Position numbers and translations under genes: made by a program. The notes beneath the pieces were generated by a model. The model was not told where the DNA came from and searched no databases. It saw only the letters and a list, made by a program, of their open reading frames with translations. A stretch of DNA of 64,000 nt from Cylindrodendrum hubeiense. Taxonomy: Eukaryota > Ascomycota > Sordariomycetes > Hypocreales > Nectriaceae. Location of the stretch: positions 108,030-172,029 of the forward strand of contig JAANBB010000044.1 in assembly GCA_014621425.1 (NCBI GenBank), written 5' to 3'. Below are positions 11,869 to 24,629 of this stretch, one piece after another (within the stretch, counting starts at the first letter, position 1; every line of letters begins with the position of its first letter).

Positions 11869-12736
11869 GTCGCCCCGGTTATGCAAGTAGCGTCAAGCAG
11901 ATAAATGGATGTCGGTTTGCATATGCGTCTGCAGGTCGAAATTAGAGATGCGATGACTTATGAAACCCTGGCGATCAGATGCAACGATGCAGAACTATCG
12001 CGGCCGCCGGCTAAGCGAGAAATCAGCTCATCGTGTTGCCTGGTCAACGATTCGCCACGTATGTGTTGACAGCGCGAAAACCGGGACCACGATGCATCTG
12101 CACTTGCGCTCTGCACTTGCGCTCTGTACTTGCACTGCCTTTGCGAGTCATAGAAAGAGCTTTCTTACTGAAAAGAATATGCTAAATGATGACCCCGGCA
12201 CATACATATATCCCTGCCTGCTCACTCAAGTCGCATTATCTATTCTTGTCGCCGGGAGCGAATAATGCCGCACATCGATCGCGGCCTTGGCGACGATCCT
12301 CTTAGCGCAGAATCGAACCGCGTATTGAGCAGCGTTATTTCCGGACACATTTCCGGGCACAGAGGACTGTAACGTCACCGCGGATGAACAATGGATCTTG
12401 TAGGCTCACCACTGACGAGGGAATGGTTGACATGAGTTAGTTAAGTATCTATCTCTATCTATGAAAGTCCCACCACCAGGGCAGAGGCCACCGGCATGTG
12501 TATACTCATTGGAGATGCGTATGCCGATGGAGCAATGTTCGGGGGGTTTCTTCAGACCTCGGCCTAAAAACGAAAGCGTTCACTTGAACGGATGTTGTTA
12601 CATCACAGAGTAAACAGTTGGAGCCAGTATTTTTAGCAGCAGTAGTAATATATGTACAAATACTAATATGAAGTTACTTCTTCCAAAAATAATACACAAA
12701 ACGCCCAATAGGTTGTCCCTCAAGACCTATCTAAAA
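11869..12736. other. Intergenic between F-box gene and PKS 3' end
   Basis: It contains the F-box promoter and the PKS 3' flank. A short tandem of a 13-bp unit (GCACTTGCGCTCT-like) lies at about 12100-12135. No gene supported. Confidence 0.5.
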
Positions 12737-15700
12737 CTACTCCTCTTCTGCCAACGCATTCTGGCTGACGAGACTGCTCTTCTCGGCAATCTTGTAACCC
12801 AGCAGCTGAAGCGAAGATGCCTGCAGAATCTCAAACACCGGCACATCGGCCTTGACCTCGCGCAGTAGCCAGTTCCTCACCTCGACTGCCACGAGCGAGT
12901 CTACTCCATACACCGACGTCGGGCTTGCCGCATCGATGTCCTCCAGCGCAATCATCAGTGACTTGGAAAGCTTCTTCATCAGAGCATCCAGAATCACCAT
13001 TCCCGCGTCCTCTACAGACAGAGATTCCTTGACCTGTTGTGCCAACGATGGCCCGGCGTTGGCGTTGCGGTCGACTGTTCGCGCCCGCATGTTGTGCAGA
13101 TGCGAGAATACAGGATCGCGGAACCAGTGAGGCACATCGCCCTGGCTCTGGTCGAAGTGAGCCTGGGTACCGACACCAGTAACGATCTGGCATCGGTCCT
13201 TCGTCCTCTCCATAGCGATGTTCATCATCTCGAGGAACTCTTCCTCCTCAATCTGTAGGAAGCCCCATCGCGCCAGGTTGCGCTCTGCAGCGCCCTCGTT
13301 CTCTGCGACATAGCCGACAGACTTAATCATGCCGAGATCGATGACAGCTGCGGGTAGGTTGCGAGCAACTCGGTAGTGGGCAAGCGCATCTTGGAACGCA
13401 TTGGCCGCTGCGTAGTTGCCCTGCGAGGTATCGCCGACCATGCCAGCTGCACTGGCCAGCATGATGAAGAAGTCCAAAGGCTGGTCCAGAGTCGACTCGT
13501 GGAGATTCCAAGAGCCGTGGACCTTGGGACGGATGACCTTGGTGAATACCTCATGAGACATGTTTGCAAAAATTCGGTCCTAGAGGAGGATAATTATTAG
13601 CGTGGATCAGCAGTTCGGTTGGTGATAAAGACTCACCTCCAACACCATAGCAGCTTGGATGACACCGCGAATTGGAGGCAGACGTTTCAATGTCTCTTCC
13701 ATCTTCGCCTTCAGATCATCTCCATTGGTGAGATCGCAGGCCATAGCCTCGACCTGGACTCCCACATCCTGAAGATCGCCAACCAACTTCTGCGAGTCCT
13801 CGTTCGTGGCTCCTGAACGAGATAGTATGATCAGGTTCTTAGCGCCTTGAGAGGCCATTCGGCGTGCAAGACTGCGACCGAGTCCTCCAAATCCTCCCGC
13901 AATCACGTAAGTAGACTCGGGATCCAGGCGATATCCCGTCTTCTCCCTCGGCGCAACCTATTTAAACTTGTTAGTGACTTTGACGATGTACAAAAACGTA
14001 TCTGACTTACCGGTACGATATCATCTGCCTCAGGCACGAGTACAATCTTGCCCATGTGTTTTCCGGCTTGCATGTAACGGAAGGCCTCCTCAGTCTTGGA
14101 GAATGAGAATATGGTGATGGGAGAGACTTTGCCGATGTTGCCGTTCCTCAGAAGAGTCATGACATCTGACAGCAACTGAGCTCCCAGTGCCTTGCGTTGT
14201 CTGAAGATGACGGTCAAGTCGACAGACGCAAGAGTGACATTCCTGATGAAAGGAGCCATGCCGAGACGCGTGTTATCTTCAATGTCCTTCTTTCCGATCT
14301 CAATGAAACGACCGAAAGGTGCGATAACAGACCAACTAGCCTTCAGCGCATCTCCGGAAAGACAGTTCAGTACGATATCGACTCCCTTGCCACCTGTCAT
14401 TCTGCGAATGCCTTCGACAAAAGTAAGGTTTCGGCTGGAGAAGATATGATCCTCAGGGATGCCGTAAGTGTTCATGATGTGCTCCTTCTTGTCCTTGGTA
14501 CCGACCGTGACAAAGACCTCGGCACCGTAGAACTTGCAAAGCATGATTGCTGCCTGTCCGACACCACCGGCAGCGGCATGGATCAAGACTGTCTCCCCCT
14601 TCTTGATGCGGGCTTGCTCGACAAGTCCGTAGTATGCAGTGCAGTACACGATGGGTAGAGATGCAGCAACCGAAAAGTCCATATCGTCAGGAATTGGCTG
14701 GACCAACGCGGCCGGGTTATGCACGACGTTGCAGTAGGCGCCCAGAGTCCAGGTACACACTCTGTCGCCAACCTTGAGATGGGATACCTCGGAGCCAACC
14801 TCGGCGACGACACCACTGCATTCACAGCCCAGGAAGTCATCGACCAGCTGACCCATGCAAACCATGATATCACGGAAGTTGAGACCCACTGCGCGCACGT
14901 CAATCTTGACGTAGTCGGAGGGCAGCGGGGCCAGAGCCACGGGGTCGTCGACAAATCGCAGCGTGTCGAGCAGACCAGGCGTGGCAATCTTCAGAGTCAG
15001 GGGACGTCCGGACTGGTTGAATGGTTCCATCTCATTGGTAGCGTTATTGGATCTGCTTTGGCCGGCGATCCTGGCGTTCAAGTCGGCTGCCTCGATGCAA
15101 CGCTTGATGTAGACGAGGCCGTCCTTCTCCGAGAACTCCTGGTCACCAGAAGTGTCCGCGGCGGTCTTCTGGATGATAGAGAAAAGCAAATCAACGCGCT
15201 CCTTTGCCGACAATGGGCTATCTGGAGACAAGTCAAATGTCGTCAAGTGGGTGCCTTCGTGCTCTGCACGGAGCGTTCTTGCGAGACCATGCATCAGTGC
15301 TACCTCTGGGCTGCTGGCTCCTCGAGAACCACCTTGAGTCAACCACAGAAGACTCTGTCCTTGCAACAAGATGGACTTGAGAGTCTCAAATTCCTTCGGG
15401 CTGACGTCTTTGAGGAGAGGCTGGGCCAACTCTGCGACAGAAATACACATCTTGCCAGCGACATCTTCGTCGCCAAGCTGGCTGAAGGGCTTCGTTGTAA
15501 CCGCCACGCCCATCTCCGAAAGCCGGGCTTGGAGGGCCCCGACAAAAGCGTCCTCACTGCCAACCACATCGCCAGTTGCGATCGTAACCGGGGGCAGAAC
15601 GGCCTTTCCGGCATCCTCTTGCTCAGGCTCAATTGCTTCAGCGACCATCAGGCGACCGGTCTGATCGCGTGGGTTCTGGTGATCCGGTGTACTGGACTTG

Positions 15701-18700
15701 AGATCTCCAAACCCGTTGTTCTTGAGAATGGACACCCAAGTTTCCTCGTCCATTGTTGGGCCCCATTGACGGAAGGATTCTTCCGACATCCACCATCCGG
15801 GAAGGTTGCCGAAAGGCAGGAATACTCGGTTGAGGACATGTGTGATTTCCAGAAGCAAAAGCTTGCCGCCAGTCTTAAGCATCTTTCGCGCGTTAGCGAT
15901 GGTGGTGTTCATGTTCGTGGTTGCGTGCAGAACGTTGAAGGCAATGATGACGTCGAACTTCTCGTCCTCGGCGAAGCCCTGGCCGTGGGGGTCCTGCTCA
16001 ACGTTCAACTTTCGGTAGTTGATGAGGCCAGTCCAGTCACTGAACTTCTGCTCGGCCTTCTCGAAAAAGCCGGCAGAGATATCAGTGTAGGTGTAGCTGG
16101 AGAATCGGGGATAGGTACCACCGCCGCCACCCAGGGCTTTGAGGATGGGCACCGTCGCTCCTCCAGTTCCAGCACCAATTTCGAGGTACTGCAGCTGTGG
16201 GGACTTGTGAGACAGCATTTTGATGTATCGCTGGAGATGGGCGTAGGATGTGGCAATTCCCAGAGAGTTGGCGTAGTAGTTGTAGAGGAGTTCATCCTCA
16301 AGCATCAATGCCAAAGGCTCGATCTCGTTTCGGAGGATGCGAGGCAAGTTGCGTCCCATGAGACAGAGAAGCTGGCCCTCGTAATCGGTAGACTCGATTT
16401 TCTTGATGAGCGTGTCCATCTTCTCTTGCATTTCAGGGGTGTCGAACTGCAACCACTCAGGAGTTTGATGCTCGATTTCACCAGCAACAACTTGCTCGCG
16501 GTGGTGCTTCATGTAGCGGTAGAACTTTTGATGGTGGGGTTGAATGACCTGGTCATCTGTGACGCTCTGCAGAGCCTTGTCGTAGAAGTAGGACGCGACC
16601 ATCTCAAGTGTTGCAATGTACTCGGAAGGTGTGTCCTCGACTCCAGTTGCGGTGAGATCGGCCTCGAGTTGCTCCTTGGTCATGAAGTCCAGGTCAGGCT
16701 GCCATTCAACATCGAAGCACAGCTTCTTGATTTCGTCGGCGTCACTGTTATCGTCACCAGAGTTGCTCGATGTGAGGGCTGTGCAAGTAACACCCTGGAT
16801 CCTGACAACAGGAGGGGATTCATCGTCGTCCCGGACAGTGATCTTGGCCGTGGCCTCTCGGAAGCCTACGAAAGCGGCCTGAGAAAGTGCCTTGAAAGAG
16901 TGGCCAGCCTCACTGGAGATCTTGCTCGAGACGTACAGCTCCTGGATAAAGGTAGGCATGTAAGGCTCCTTGATATTCGCAGCGGCGTGTGTCAGGGCTG
17001 GGAACAGGGTCTGCAGGAAGGTATCCATGGTAGCTGGATGGACGAGGTGCTCATACTCGTAGTTGCACGGCATGCAACTCTTGGTGTCAGGAACTGTCAG
17101 CTCACCCAGAGCTTTACCAGGTCCGTAACTGAGTCCGGTAATGTTGCGGAATGTTGGGCCATATTCCAGTCCTGCCTTGGAAAGATCATCATAAATCTTG
17201 TCAGGCGTAGCGACTGTTTGGCAGAATTCCTTTGCAGTCTCAAACTCTTGTTGGTGTACAGAAAGCGACTCCCTTGCTTCCCTGCCAGCATCCACCTCGC
17301 CGGTCGCTTGCTCATAGTTGATAGCAAGCAGACCTCGGCAATGCTCATTCACACCCGATGCGGTATGGGTGAAGACTCTGAACTCTTTCCAGAGATCCGA
17401 AGAGGACCTGCTGCTAGAGTTGAATGGCCTGACGTGGAACATGACTTCAATGCCAAGCTCAGTTTGGGGGACAACCAGGGCTCTGCTGATGAGCATCTCA
17501 GAGATGGTGTAGCCAACAACTCTCTCTCGGTCCAAGGTAGGTGTCATCTGCTTGGCAGCCTCCAGTGCCATCGACACATATCCCGCAGCGGGATACACGA
17601 TAGAGCCTTGTACCTGATGGTCCTTGACCCAAGGCTGCTCCGAGACACGGATGAAGTTCCTCCATCGAGGCTCCGCGGGATTCCAGTCGGCCACCGGGGC
17701 GCCGATGAAGTCGTTACGCGGAGAGGGGCGGAATCGGTACTGCGAACTGAGACGCGACTCGGCCCAAAACTTCTTGCTGTGGTTCCAGGGATACGGAGGC
17801 AGGTCAACCAAAACCTGGGGCGTAGGGCTAGATTGCTCTGGCTCGTTAACCTTCTGAAGCTGCGCCGGCATACCACGGGCCCAAAGAGCGGCCACAGCCT
17901 CAAGCGTCGTCTCACAGGCGTCCTTGTCTCGGACAAGGGCCGAGTAGTACGGCATGTTGCCATTCTTCTGGAGATCGTTGGCTGCGAGAATCTGCTTCAC
18001 GGGTCCTGCAAGGGCGGAGTGAGGACCGATTTCCAGGAGAATGTTGACTCCGTTGTTGTTGCCACGTCTCTTAGCTCGGCTTGAGCCAGACTTTGCGCTG
18101 CAAAGAATTTGCAATCCCTCGGAGAAGCGGACGGGTGACAGCATGTTGTCAACCCAGTACTTGGCGTCGAGATCCACGCCATTGGTCGAGGCGCAAGTCA
18201 CCGTGGAGATCATCTCACAGGTGCGGCTAGCATCGACTCCAGCATCAGACAGCTCGAGTCCGGAAAGGGACTCCAGGTACTGATCGGCCACTTCGAGCAT
18301 GTGGTGCGAGTGGTATGCAGTGCTGACCTTCAGCCTCCTGGCAAAGACATTCTCCTCTTGTAGGACAGCCTCGAGGGCATCAAGAGCGGCAACGTCACCC
18401 GAAACAGTGACGTTCGAGGGGCTGTTGATGCAGGCCACATTGACCTTGCCCACAGAGGCGTCTAGCTTAGAGATGTATTCTCGAGCTACCTCGTCAGAGA
18501 GTCCGCAAGCCATCATGGATCCCTTCTGCTGAACGCGAGATGAGATCAGGCCTCTGAAGTAGGCGACCTTGACAGCGGAGTTGAAAGGCAACTTGCCGGC
18601 CGCATACGCAGCTGCAATCTCACCGCTTGAGTGACCGATGACCATCTGCGGCAACACTCCCCAGTCGGCGAAGAGATCAACCAGAGCCATCTGGACAGCG

Positions 18701-20782
18701 GTGCAGAGGGGCTGGCTGATTTCAGCCTCGCCTACGCGAGAAGTCGCCTTGTCCTTCTGGAGCTCTTCCGATAGAATCCATGTGCTGCCCAGCGACTGCA
18801 TCACCTTTTCAGCAGATGCGATCGAGTCGCGGAAGACAGAGTACGTCTGCAGCAGCTCTCGGCCCATGCCCCACCACTGCGCTCCTTGTCCCGTAAAGAC
18901 GTAGGCGGTGCGAGGGGTTCGACCAGCCTAAATATCGGGAGTTAGCATGTGATTAAATATTGGTGTGGTTTCATTGAGATGGGTAGGCTTACGTCGGAGC
19001 GGATTGGCTTCTGGCGGGTGGTCTCCAGCTTGGTAGTCAAATCCTCGAGCGAGTTCGCGACGATGAAGAACTTCATGGAAAGGCGCGAGCGTCTCTCGCC
19101 AAGAGTGTAGGAAAGGTTGCTGAGGAATCTCTGCTCATCGACATGCTTGCGCTTTCGCAGCTCCTCAACATACGCGGCAGCGCTGTCCTTGGCCGTTCCC
19201 TCCTCGTGCGTTGACCACACGAAGACGCGATGCTGCTTTGAGGAGGCGAAGTCTTCATGCTCGCTTTCGGCAGAAGCGTATCCTGAAAGAGCGGGAGAGT
19301 CATTCTCCAGAGGACTGGCAGTGCCGCTGGTGAGAAGGGGCTTGGCTGATGTGCAGTGGGAGGCGGTCAAGCCTCGTTCAGCCAGGTAGTGGTATGCGTC
19401 GTCAAGAATGATGTGCGCATTCGTTCCACCAAAGCCGAACGAGTTGATGCTTGCTCTCCTGACCTCGTTTGTCGGCCAAGGTGTGACCTCGGTGGGTACA
19501 CGGATTCTCCAGCCCTCAAAGTCAATTGCCTCATTTCCCTTCTCGAAATGTAGGTTGGGTGGGATCAATCCCTTCTCCAGGGCCAGGACAGTCTTAATGA
19601 CACTCGCCAGACCGCTAGCACCTTCAAGATGACCAATGTTCGTCTTGATGCTGCCTACATACAGTCGGTTTTCCTCACCGGGCTGTCTGTGTTGGCCCAG
19701 GGTGGAGCCAATTGCGCCGGCTTCGATAGGGTCACCAGCGGGAGTTCCAGTTCCATGGGCCTCGAAGTAGCCGACAGAAGCTGGATCACAACCGGCACTC
19801 TCATAAGCAGCTCGGATGAGGATCTCTTGGGCCTCTCGTGAGGGCAGCATGATACCAGCAGTGCGTCCATCTTGGTTCGAGACGGAGCTTCGGATAACAG
19901 CACGGATCGTGTCGTTGTCACGGATGGCATCTGCCAGGGGCTTCAGGTAGATAGCTGCGATACCCTCACCGCGTGAGTATCCATTGGCACGGTGGTCATA
20001 GGTGTGGCACTTGGCATCGGGTCCGAGAAAGTGCACGTTGGACATGGCAATCATGACGTCGGGGTTGAAGATCAAGTTGGTGCCACCGACGAGGGCAGAC
20101 TTACTTTCGCCGGTCCGTAGACTCTGGCAGGCGAGATGCAGTGCAACCAGACTGCTACTGCAAGCAGTGTCGACAGTCAGACTCGGTCCCTTGAGATTGA
20201 ACATGTAGCTGATGCGGTTGGACAGAATGGCAGCACCGTTGCCAGTGGAGACGTAGACGGGCGACGTCTCGGGATCATGGGTCAACATTTCATTGTAGTC
20301 CCTTGAGAAGCAACCGACGTAGCAGCTGGTGTTTGATCCCGATAGAGTCTCCATGGGAATACCGGCATTCTCAATGGCCTCGTATGCGGACTCCATCATC
20401 ATTCGCTGTTGAGGGTCCATACCACTGGCCTCGGCAGGAGAGATGGAGAAGAAGGAGGCATCGAAGGCGGAGATGTCTTCATCCAGGAAGTGAGCAGCAC
20501 GGATGTTGAACTGTAATGGTGATGAGTAAGTTGGCTATGGATGGGATGACAATTGGCTTCACTCACAGTTCCGTTCCTGTCGGGATCAGGATGATAGAAC
20601 GAATCGACGTTCATGCGGCTCTTGGGGATCTCGCAGCGGCCGGATTGCTTCTTGGCAATCATGTCCCAGAGCTTGTGCGGCGTCGAAGAACCACCAGGGA
20701 ACTTACACGCCATACCAACAATGGCAATTGGGGGGAGGGCGTCAGGAGCCATGTTGGACGGGTCGGTCTCGTTGGTAAACAT
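12737..20782 (-). CDS. Highly reducing type I polyketide synthase (KS-AT-DH-MT-ER-KR-ACP)
   Basis: A complete iterative HR-PKS, 2,604 aa. Exons (minus strand): 20567-20782, 18993-20510, 14011-18927, 13637-13957 and 12737-13579; all four introns are phase 0 (53-65 nt). KS: about residues 15-440, active Cys189 in DTACSSS, later EAHGTGTPAGDP and KTNIGHLEGASG. AT: from GQGAQWWGMG, nucleophile Ser678 in GHSSGE. DH: from about 1010, with HxxxGxxxxP in DHQVQGSIVYP. C-methyltransferase: SAM motif LEIGAGTGG at about 1495, followed by IIAFNVLHAT. ER: about 1900-2200, LNFRDIMVCMGQL and HAAAGGVGQAA. KR: GGFGGLGRSLARRM, catalytic S-Y-N around SAAGMVGDTSQGNYAAAN. ACP: GVDSL near residue 2,546. Every catalytic motif looks intact, so a methylated, highly reduced chain is expected. 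There is no thioesterase, reductase or condensation domain, so release must be in trans; the hydrolase at 23.2 kb is the candidate. No product is assigned. Confidence 0.97.
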
Positions 20783-23241
20783 GGCGTTGTAGGGGGGATG
20801 GGTATAATAGCGATGAATGGTGTTGAAGCCTGGAGAACCGAAACACTTTTAGATGCTATAGAACATTACCCTGTTAAGAAACAGTGGGAGAAAGTGAAGG
20901 TGTTGAAGCCTAGAGTACTGAAGCAGTTATTGGTTCTTCTCATTGAGGGATATCAACCTACTATATAACAACAACCACGGAGCGTCTATCTCATGGAGCC
21001 CTCAGGGTGAACCACCAAAAACGCTCTGATGGGTAACTCGTAAGTTCCCAACAATTGGAAGCCTATTCTTGCCACTCAGGGGGATTCCGTCTCGGAATCA
21101 GAGTGGCAGTGACGCATGCCAGCCTCCCGTCACGTTCCCATGTTCAGCATTTTGGATCCTGATATGGCTAAACCGTGCATGAGATCCCGCAACAAGGCAC
21201 ACTTGTCCGCTCTAGGACTAGAAGAAGATAATATCTCGCCAATGCGTTGCACAGCTTCCCTACTCGTCAGACCCGGATTCAGTTGATATTATGGGGCTCC
21301 AAGTGCTGATGGTGGGATCCACGACTAGGACTATGCTGCTGGGGAGTCCACAGCCTCGCAGGATGCGGCTATACACCCTCAAGTTTCAATAAGAACTAAT
21401 CATAATGCAGGTATCATACCTGTCTCGCTGCTATACCATGGCCGTTCAAGTGGTACCTGACCGGATCGGGCATAGCCAGGCTGAATGGGTGAATCCCTGG
21501 ATACTAAAGGTACATTGGTGTACCCCGTCGGTCCCCTGCGCCATCTCAGCGCCAAGAGTGCGGTTGGTGGGCCTCTCCACTGATGCACGGAGCCATCGTA
21601 TGATGATCACGCATACCAAGACTTTGGACCTTACATCTTACACATCCGTACCTTTTCCAGATAGGGATAAGGATCCTGCGCAATCTATGGACCACTCGCG
21701 TCTCGCAGCAACCCGGGGGCCTCTAATATCGTCCCGGGTACGACCAGGCCAATCCTTAACCATCATCCAGCGTCGCATCGGCAAATGCAACGCTAGTGGC
21801 GGGAGTCTCCGCTGTCTGCTCCGCAAGAATAGTCCGAATTCTCCGTGAAGCCCCCACAAATGCTGTCGAGTGCCGTGGTTTCGTAATGGCTTCCCTCCGT
21901 CAATCGGCCACGTCGCGCACCGTCTCTCGGAATGCCCCGGGTCCGCCGTCCTCGTCCCAAACGCAGGCATTTGAATCCGTCCCGTATCATCTCATTTCTC
22001 CAGATGGACCCAATACTGAGTGACGACGACATCGCACGATTCTTTTTTCATAGCGAGAACGGGAGGATTCACACCGGTATTAGTCCCTTCAATTCGCTGG
22101 CACTGCTGACAAGCAATATTCTCGCACTTTGGCAAATCGAAGCCATGCTATCCAAATTGGAACTCATCACCGCCACTTAGAATGGGTCGATGACATTCAG
22201 GCTGACAACTTGGTCTCCCAAGCCTACGCAATGTGCCCACAGAAGGAGACACCCTAATATTGCTCCTTCGCCAGTGACATCTTGGCGGTCCCATACCACT
22301 CGTGCCTGGAGTAAGACTTCCAGGAGTCCCTGCATGTCCGCGTGGCGGCGGCACAACTAGAACCTACCGTACGTAGGGCTGCGGCGTGGCGGTAATCGAA
22401 GGCGCAGGGACCAAGTACCGTCGCTTCCCTGCCTCTGTTATCCGTGCTCCGAACCCCATGTTGCATCCTCCATCAAGGGATGAATTAAGGTGAGGTAGCA
22501 CTGGGACTCGATTTGAGCCAGTATTTCTCAACCGTGTTCATAAGTGAGCCCACATTTTGGCTACAGCCCCCAAAGCTGACAGCGGCGTGCGTGAACGACC
22601 GTCCGGACCATGAGATGGAACGTTTTGGAAACAGCCTCATGGCTTCTAAACGAAGTCTGCTTCTCTCGGCCGCCTCCGACCTCAGACACGCGATTGATTC
22701 CAGTGTGTGGAGTGGGACTCTTCCCAACGCAAGCAGGAAGCACACCCATACTGGGAGAAGGTGTTCCGATTCACAATGGAACAGACAGGTGCTATAGGAC
22801 GCACGTACATGATACTTTTGACCAACGCAATTCTCACACAAACTGGAGGTAGTTTATACATCCTGCGGAAACCGGACCTTTGGGTCCGTTACATAAACCC
22901 ATGAAGTGATTAGCGGATCCGCACCCACGCACAGCCAGATGCGAACATGCGGAAGGATCTGTTACCACGGATGTAGGACTCGGTAGCCAGCATGTTCGGC
23001 TGGCGCCTAAATATCACTCAGGTGACACATTCGTGTAGATGATCACATTCCGATAACTGAAAACAAGGGTTTTGGTAGATTTGTTCTTCTTCTTCTTGGA
23101 TCGGTGTCAAAGTAGGCGGCACTCGATTTCGAATTTCCTCTGCTCTTCTCTCACCCGAATCTCCATTCAAGGTTCCATCTTTATTGGTCATTCCAAATCC
23201 CTTTTCAGTAGAATCAGGCCATCTTTAAGAGACTTTTCACC
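20783..23241. other. 2.46-kb divergent intergenic region of the polyketide cluster
   Basis: It separates the PKS (leftward) from the serine hydrolase (rightward), so it holds both promoters. Several 60-150-codon frames overlap on both strands between 21,400 and 22,850, but none has a family motif, signal peptide or workable exon chain. A decayed gene here cannot be excluded. Length is large for a shared promoter. Confidence 0.5.
20962..20967 (-). promoter_or_regulatory. Candidate TATA box of the PKS gene
   Basis: A TATATA-type string about 180 bp upstream of the PKS ATG, on its strand. Position is the only evidence. Confidence 0.35.
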
Positions 23242-24110
23242 ATGAGATTTCTTTGCTTGCACGGTATGGGCACGAGTGCCGAGGTAAGCTGTCACCAAGG
23301 ATACGGACAAACGGAAGTCATGAGCGTTAACGAGCTTTGGTTACTAGATATTCGAGACCCAAACTGGTATGCTAATCTCTGTCTGCTGGAGGTCGGATAT
23401 GCCCATTGACTCTTTCCCTCCCAGGACCTCTCCGGCAAGCCATGGGACCATTAAATCAGTTTGACTTCTATGAAGGTGAATGTGAAGTTCCGCCAGCAGA
23501 CGGTAAGCCATATCCAATGCAATGGAACCCCAGGTAACAAGATGAACCCGAGAGGCGGGACCACTGACACTCCACGGCATGTATAGGCATCCAAGCTGTA
23601 TTCGACTGCGACAGCTACAGAGCCTGGTACGACCCCAGCCTGGGGGCGGATACACATCGCAAATCACTAGAACTGATTCGAGAGATCATTGAGGAGGAGG
23701 GTCCCTTTGATGCCTGCATGGGCTTCTCCCAGGGTGCTGCTCTCCTTGCATCGCTGATACTGTCCCATCAGGACAGCCACCCATATTCTCCACCTCTGTT
23801 CCACCTGGCTGTCTTCATTTGTGGTAGCAGTGCCCTAAACGTCTCCGAGACTGACGGCACTTGGAGTCGCGTGAGCCCCAATGACCTCGAGCAGCAAAAG
23901 AGGAGGATCAAGATTCCCACTGTGCACATCATTGGCTCTAGGGATGCGGCGTATAAGGAGAGCATGAACTTGAGAGACATGTGCGAGCCGCGTAACAGAC
24001 TAGAATACTTTCATGGCAGTGGTCACGAAGTTCCCCGGAATGTGCGTGTTACGGGCGAGATGGCGCGTGTTGTGGTGAAGGGAATGGAGAGGGCCCTGGC
24101 CGCACACTAG
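23242..24110 (+). CDS. FSH1/LovG-type serine hydrolase, candidate polyketide release thioesterase
   Basis: An alpha/beta hydrolase of the fungal FSH1 family (220 aa), to which LovG-type enzymes that release products from HR-PKS acyl carriers belong. Exons: 23242-23283, 23348-23366 (only 19 nt), 23425-23502 and 23587-24110. The N-terminus MRFLCLHGMGTSAEIFE is the family signature, with the oxyanion region LHG. The catalytic triad is visible: Ser94 in GFSQGAALLA, Asp166 in GSRDAAY, His193 in GSGHEVPR. There is no signal peptide, so it should be cytosolic. It is divergent from the HR-PKS, which lacks any release domain; off-loading that product by hydrolysis is the natural inference, not shown by sequence. 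A general esterase role is the alternative. Confidence 0.9.
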
Positions 24111-24629
24111 ATTGGATTTTCCTACCGGTTAAATGCGTTTGTAGTTCAATTATTTCATGTACATCAAGACAAAGTAATTTTTATGTCACTTTCTGGTGCA
24201 GGGTGTTTGGGATTTTTATTTTTGATGTTGATTATTGGATTCTACCGCCTGCAGGCCCTGCTTTTGACCCTTCTCACGTGTCGGGTGGAGACGGTTGACT
24301 GGCCGAATTTTACATCTGAGCCCAGGGAGCCACAGCGGATATTTCAGGCAGTGCCGAACTCTCTATTTACATGGGATCTTTATCAGACTTCATAGCTTGA
24401 GATGCACCTACAGTTTTGTTCACTTTATTTGGCACAGCCCAGCTGATTATATACTTTACCCATTCGGATTGTCAAATTGCTTGCGAGATTGCTGTGGTTG
24501 TGGTTCTATTACTTGGATTTTGGTCGAGATCAAATTCACTACCCTAAAGCTACCAAATTTGCGGCTAGGTGTGATTGGTTTTACTCGGTGAGCTTTTCGT
24601 GCCCATCTCACTAACTATCCACCTCCCCC
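24111..24629. other. Intergenic, convergent 3' ends
   Basis: An AT-rich spacer between the convergent hydrolase and MFS genes. It presumably holds both 3' UTRs and polyadenylation sites. Nothing else recognised. Confidence 0.6.

Noticed and set aside
14719..18084. A plus-strand open frame of 1,121 codons opposite the PKS
   Set aside because: It is antisense to the intact AT-DH-MT-ER coding exon, with no domain motifs; long antisense frames arise from codon bias in GC-balanced PKS genes.
21400..22850. Overlapping 60-150-codon frames between the PKS and the hydrolase
   Set aside because: None has a recognisable motif or an exon chain; frames on both strands overlap, as expected by chance.
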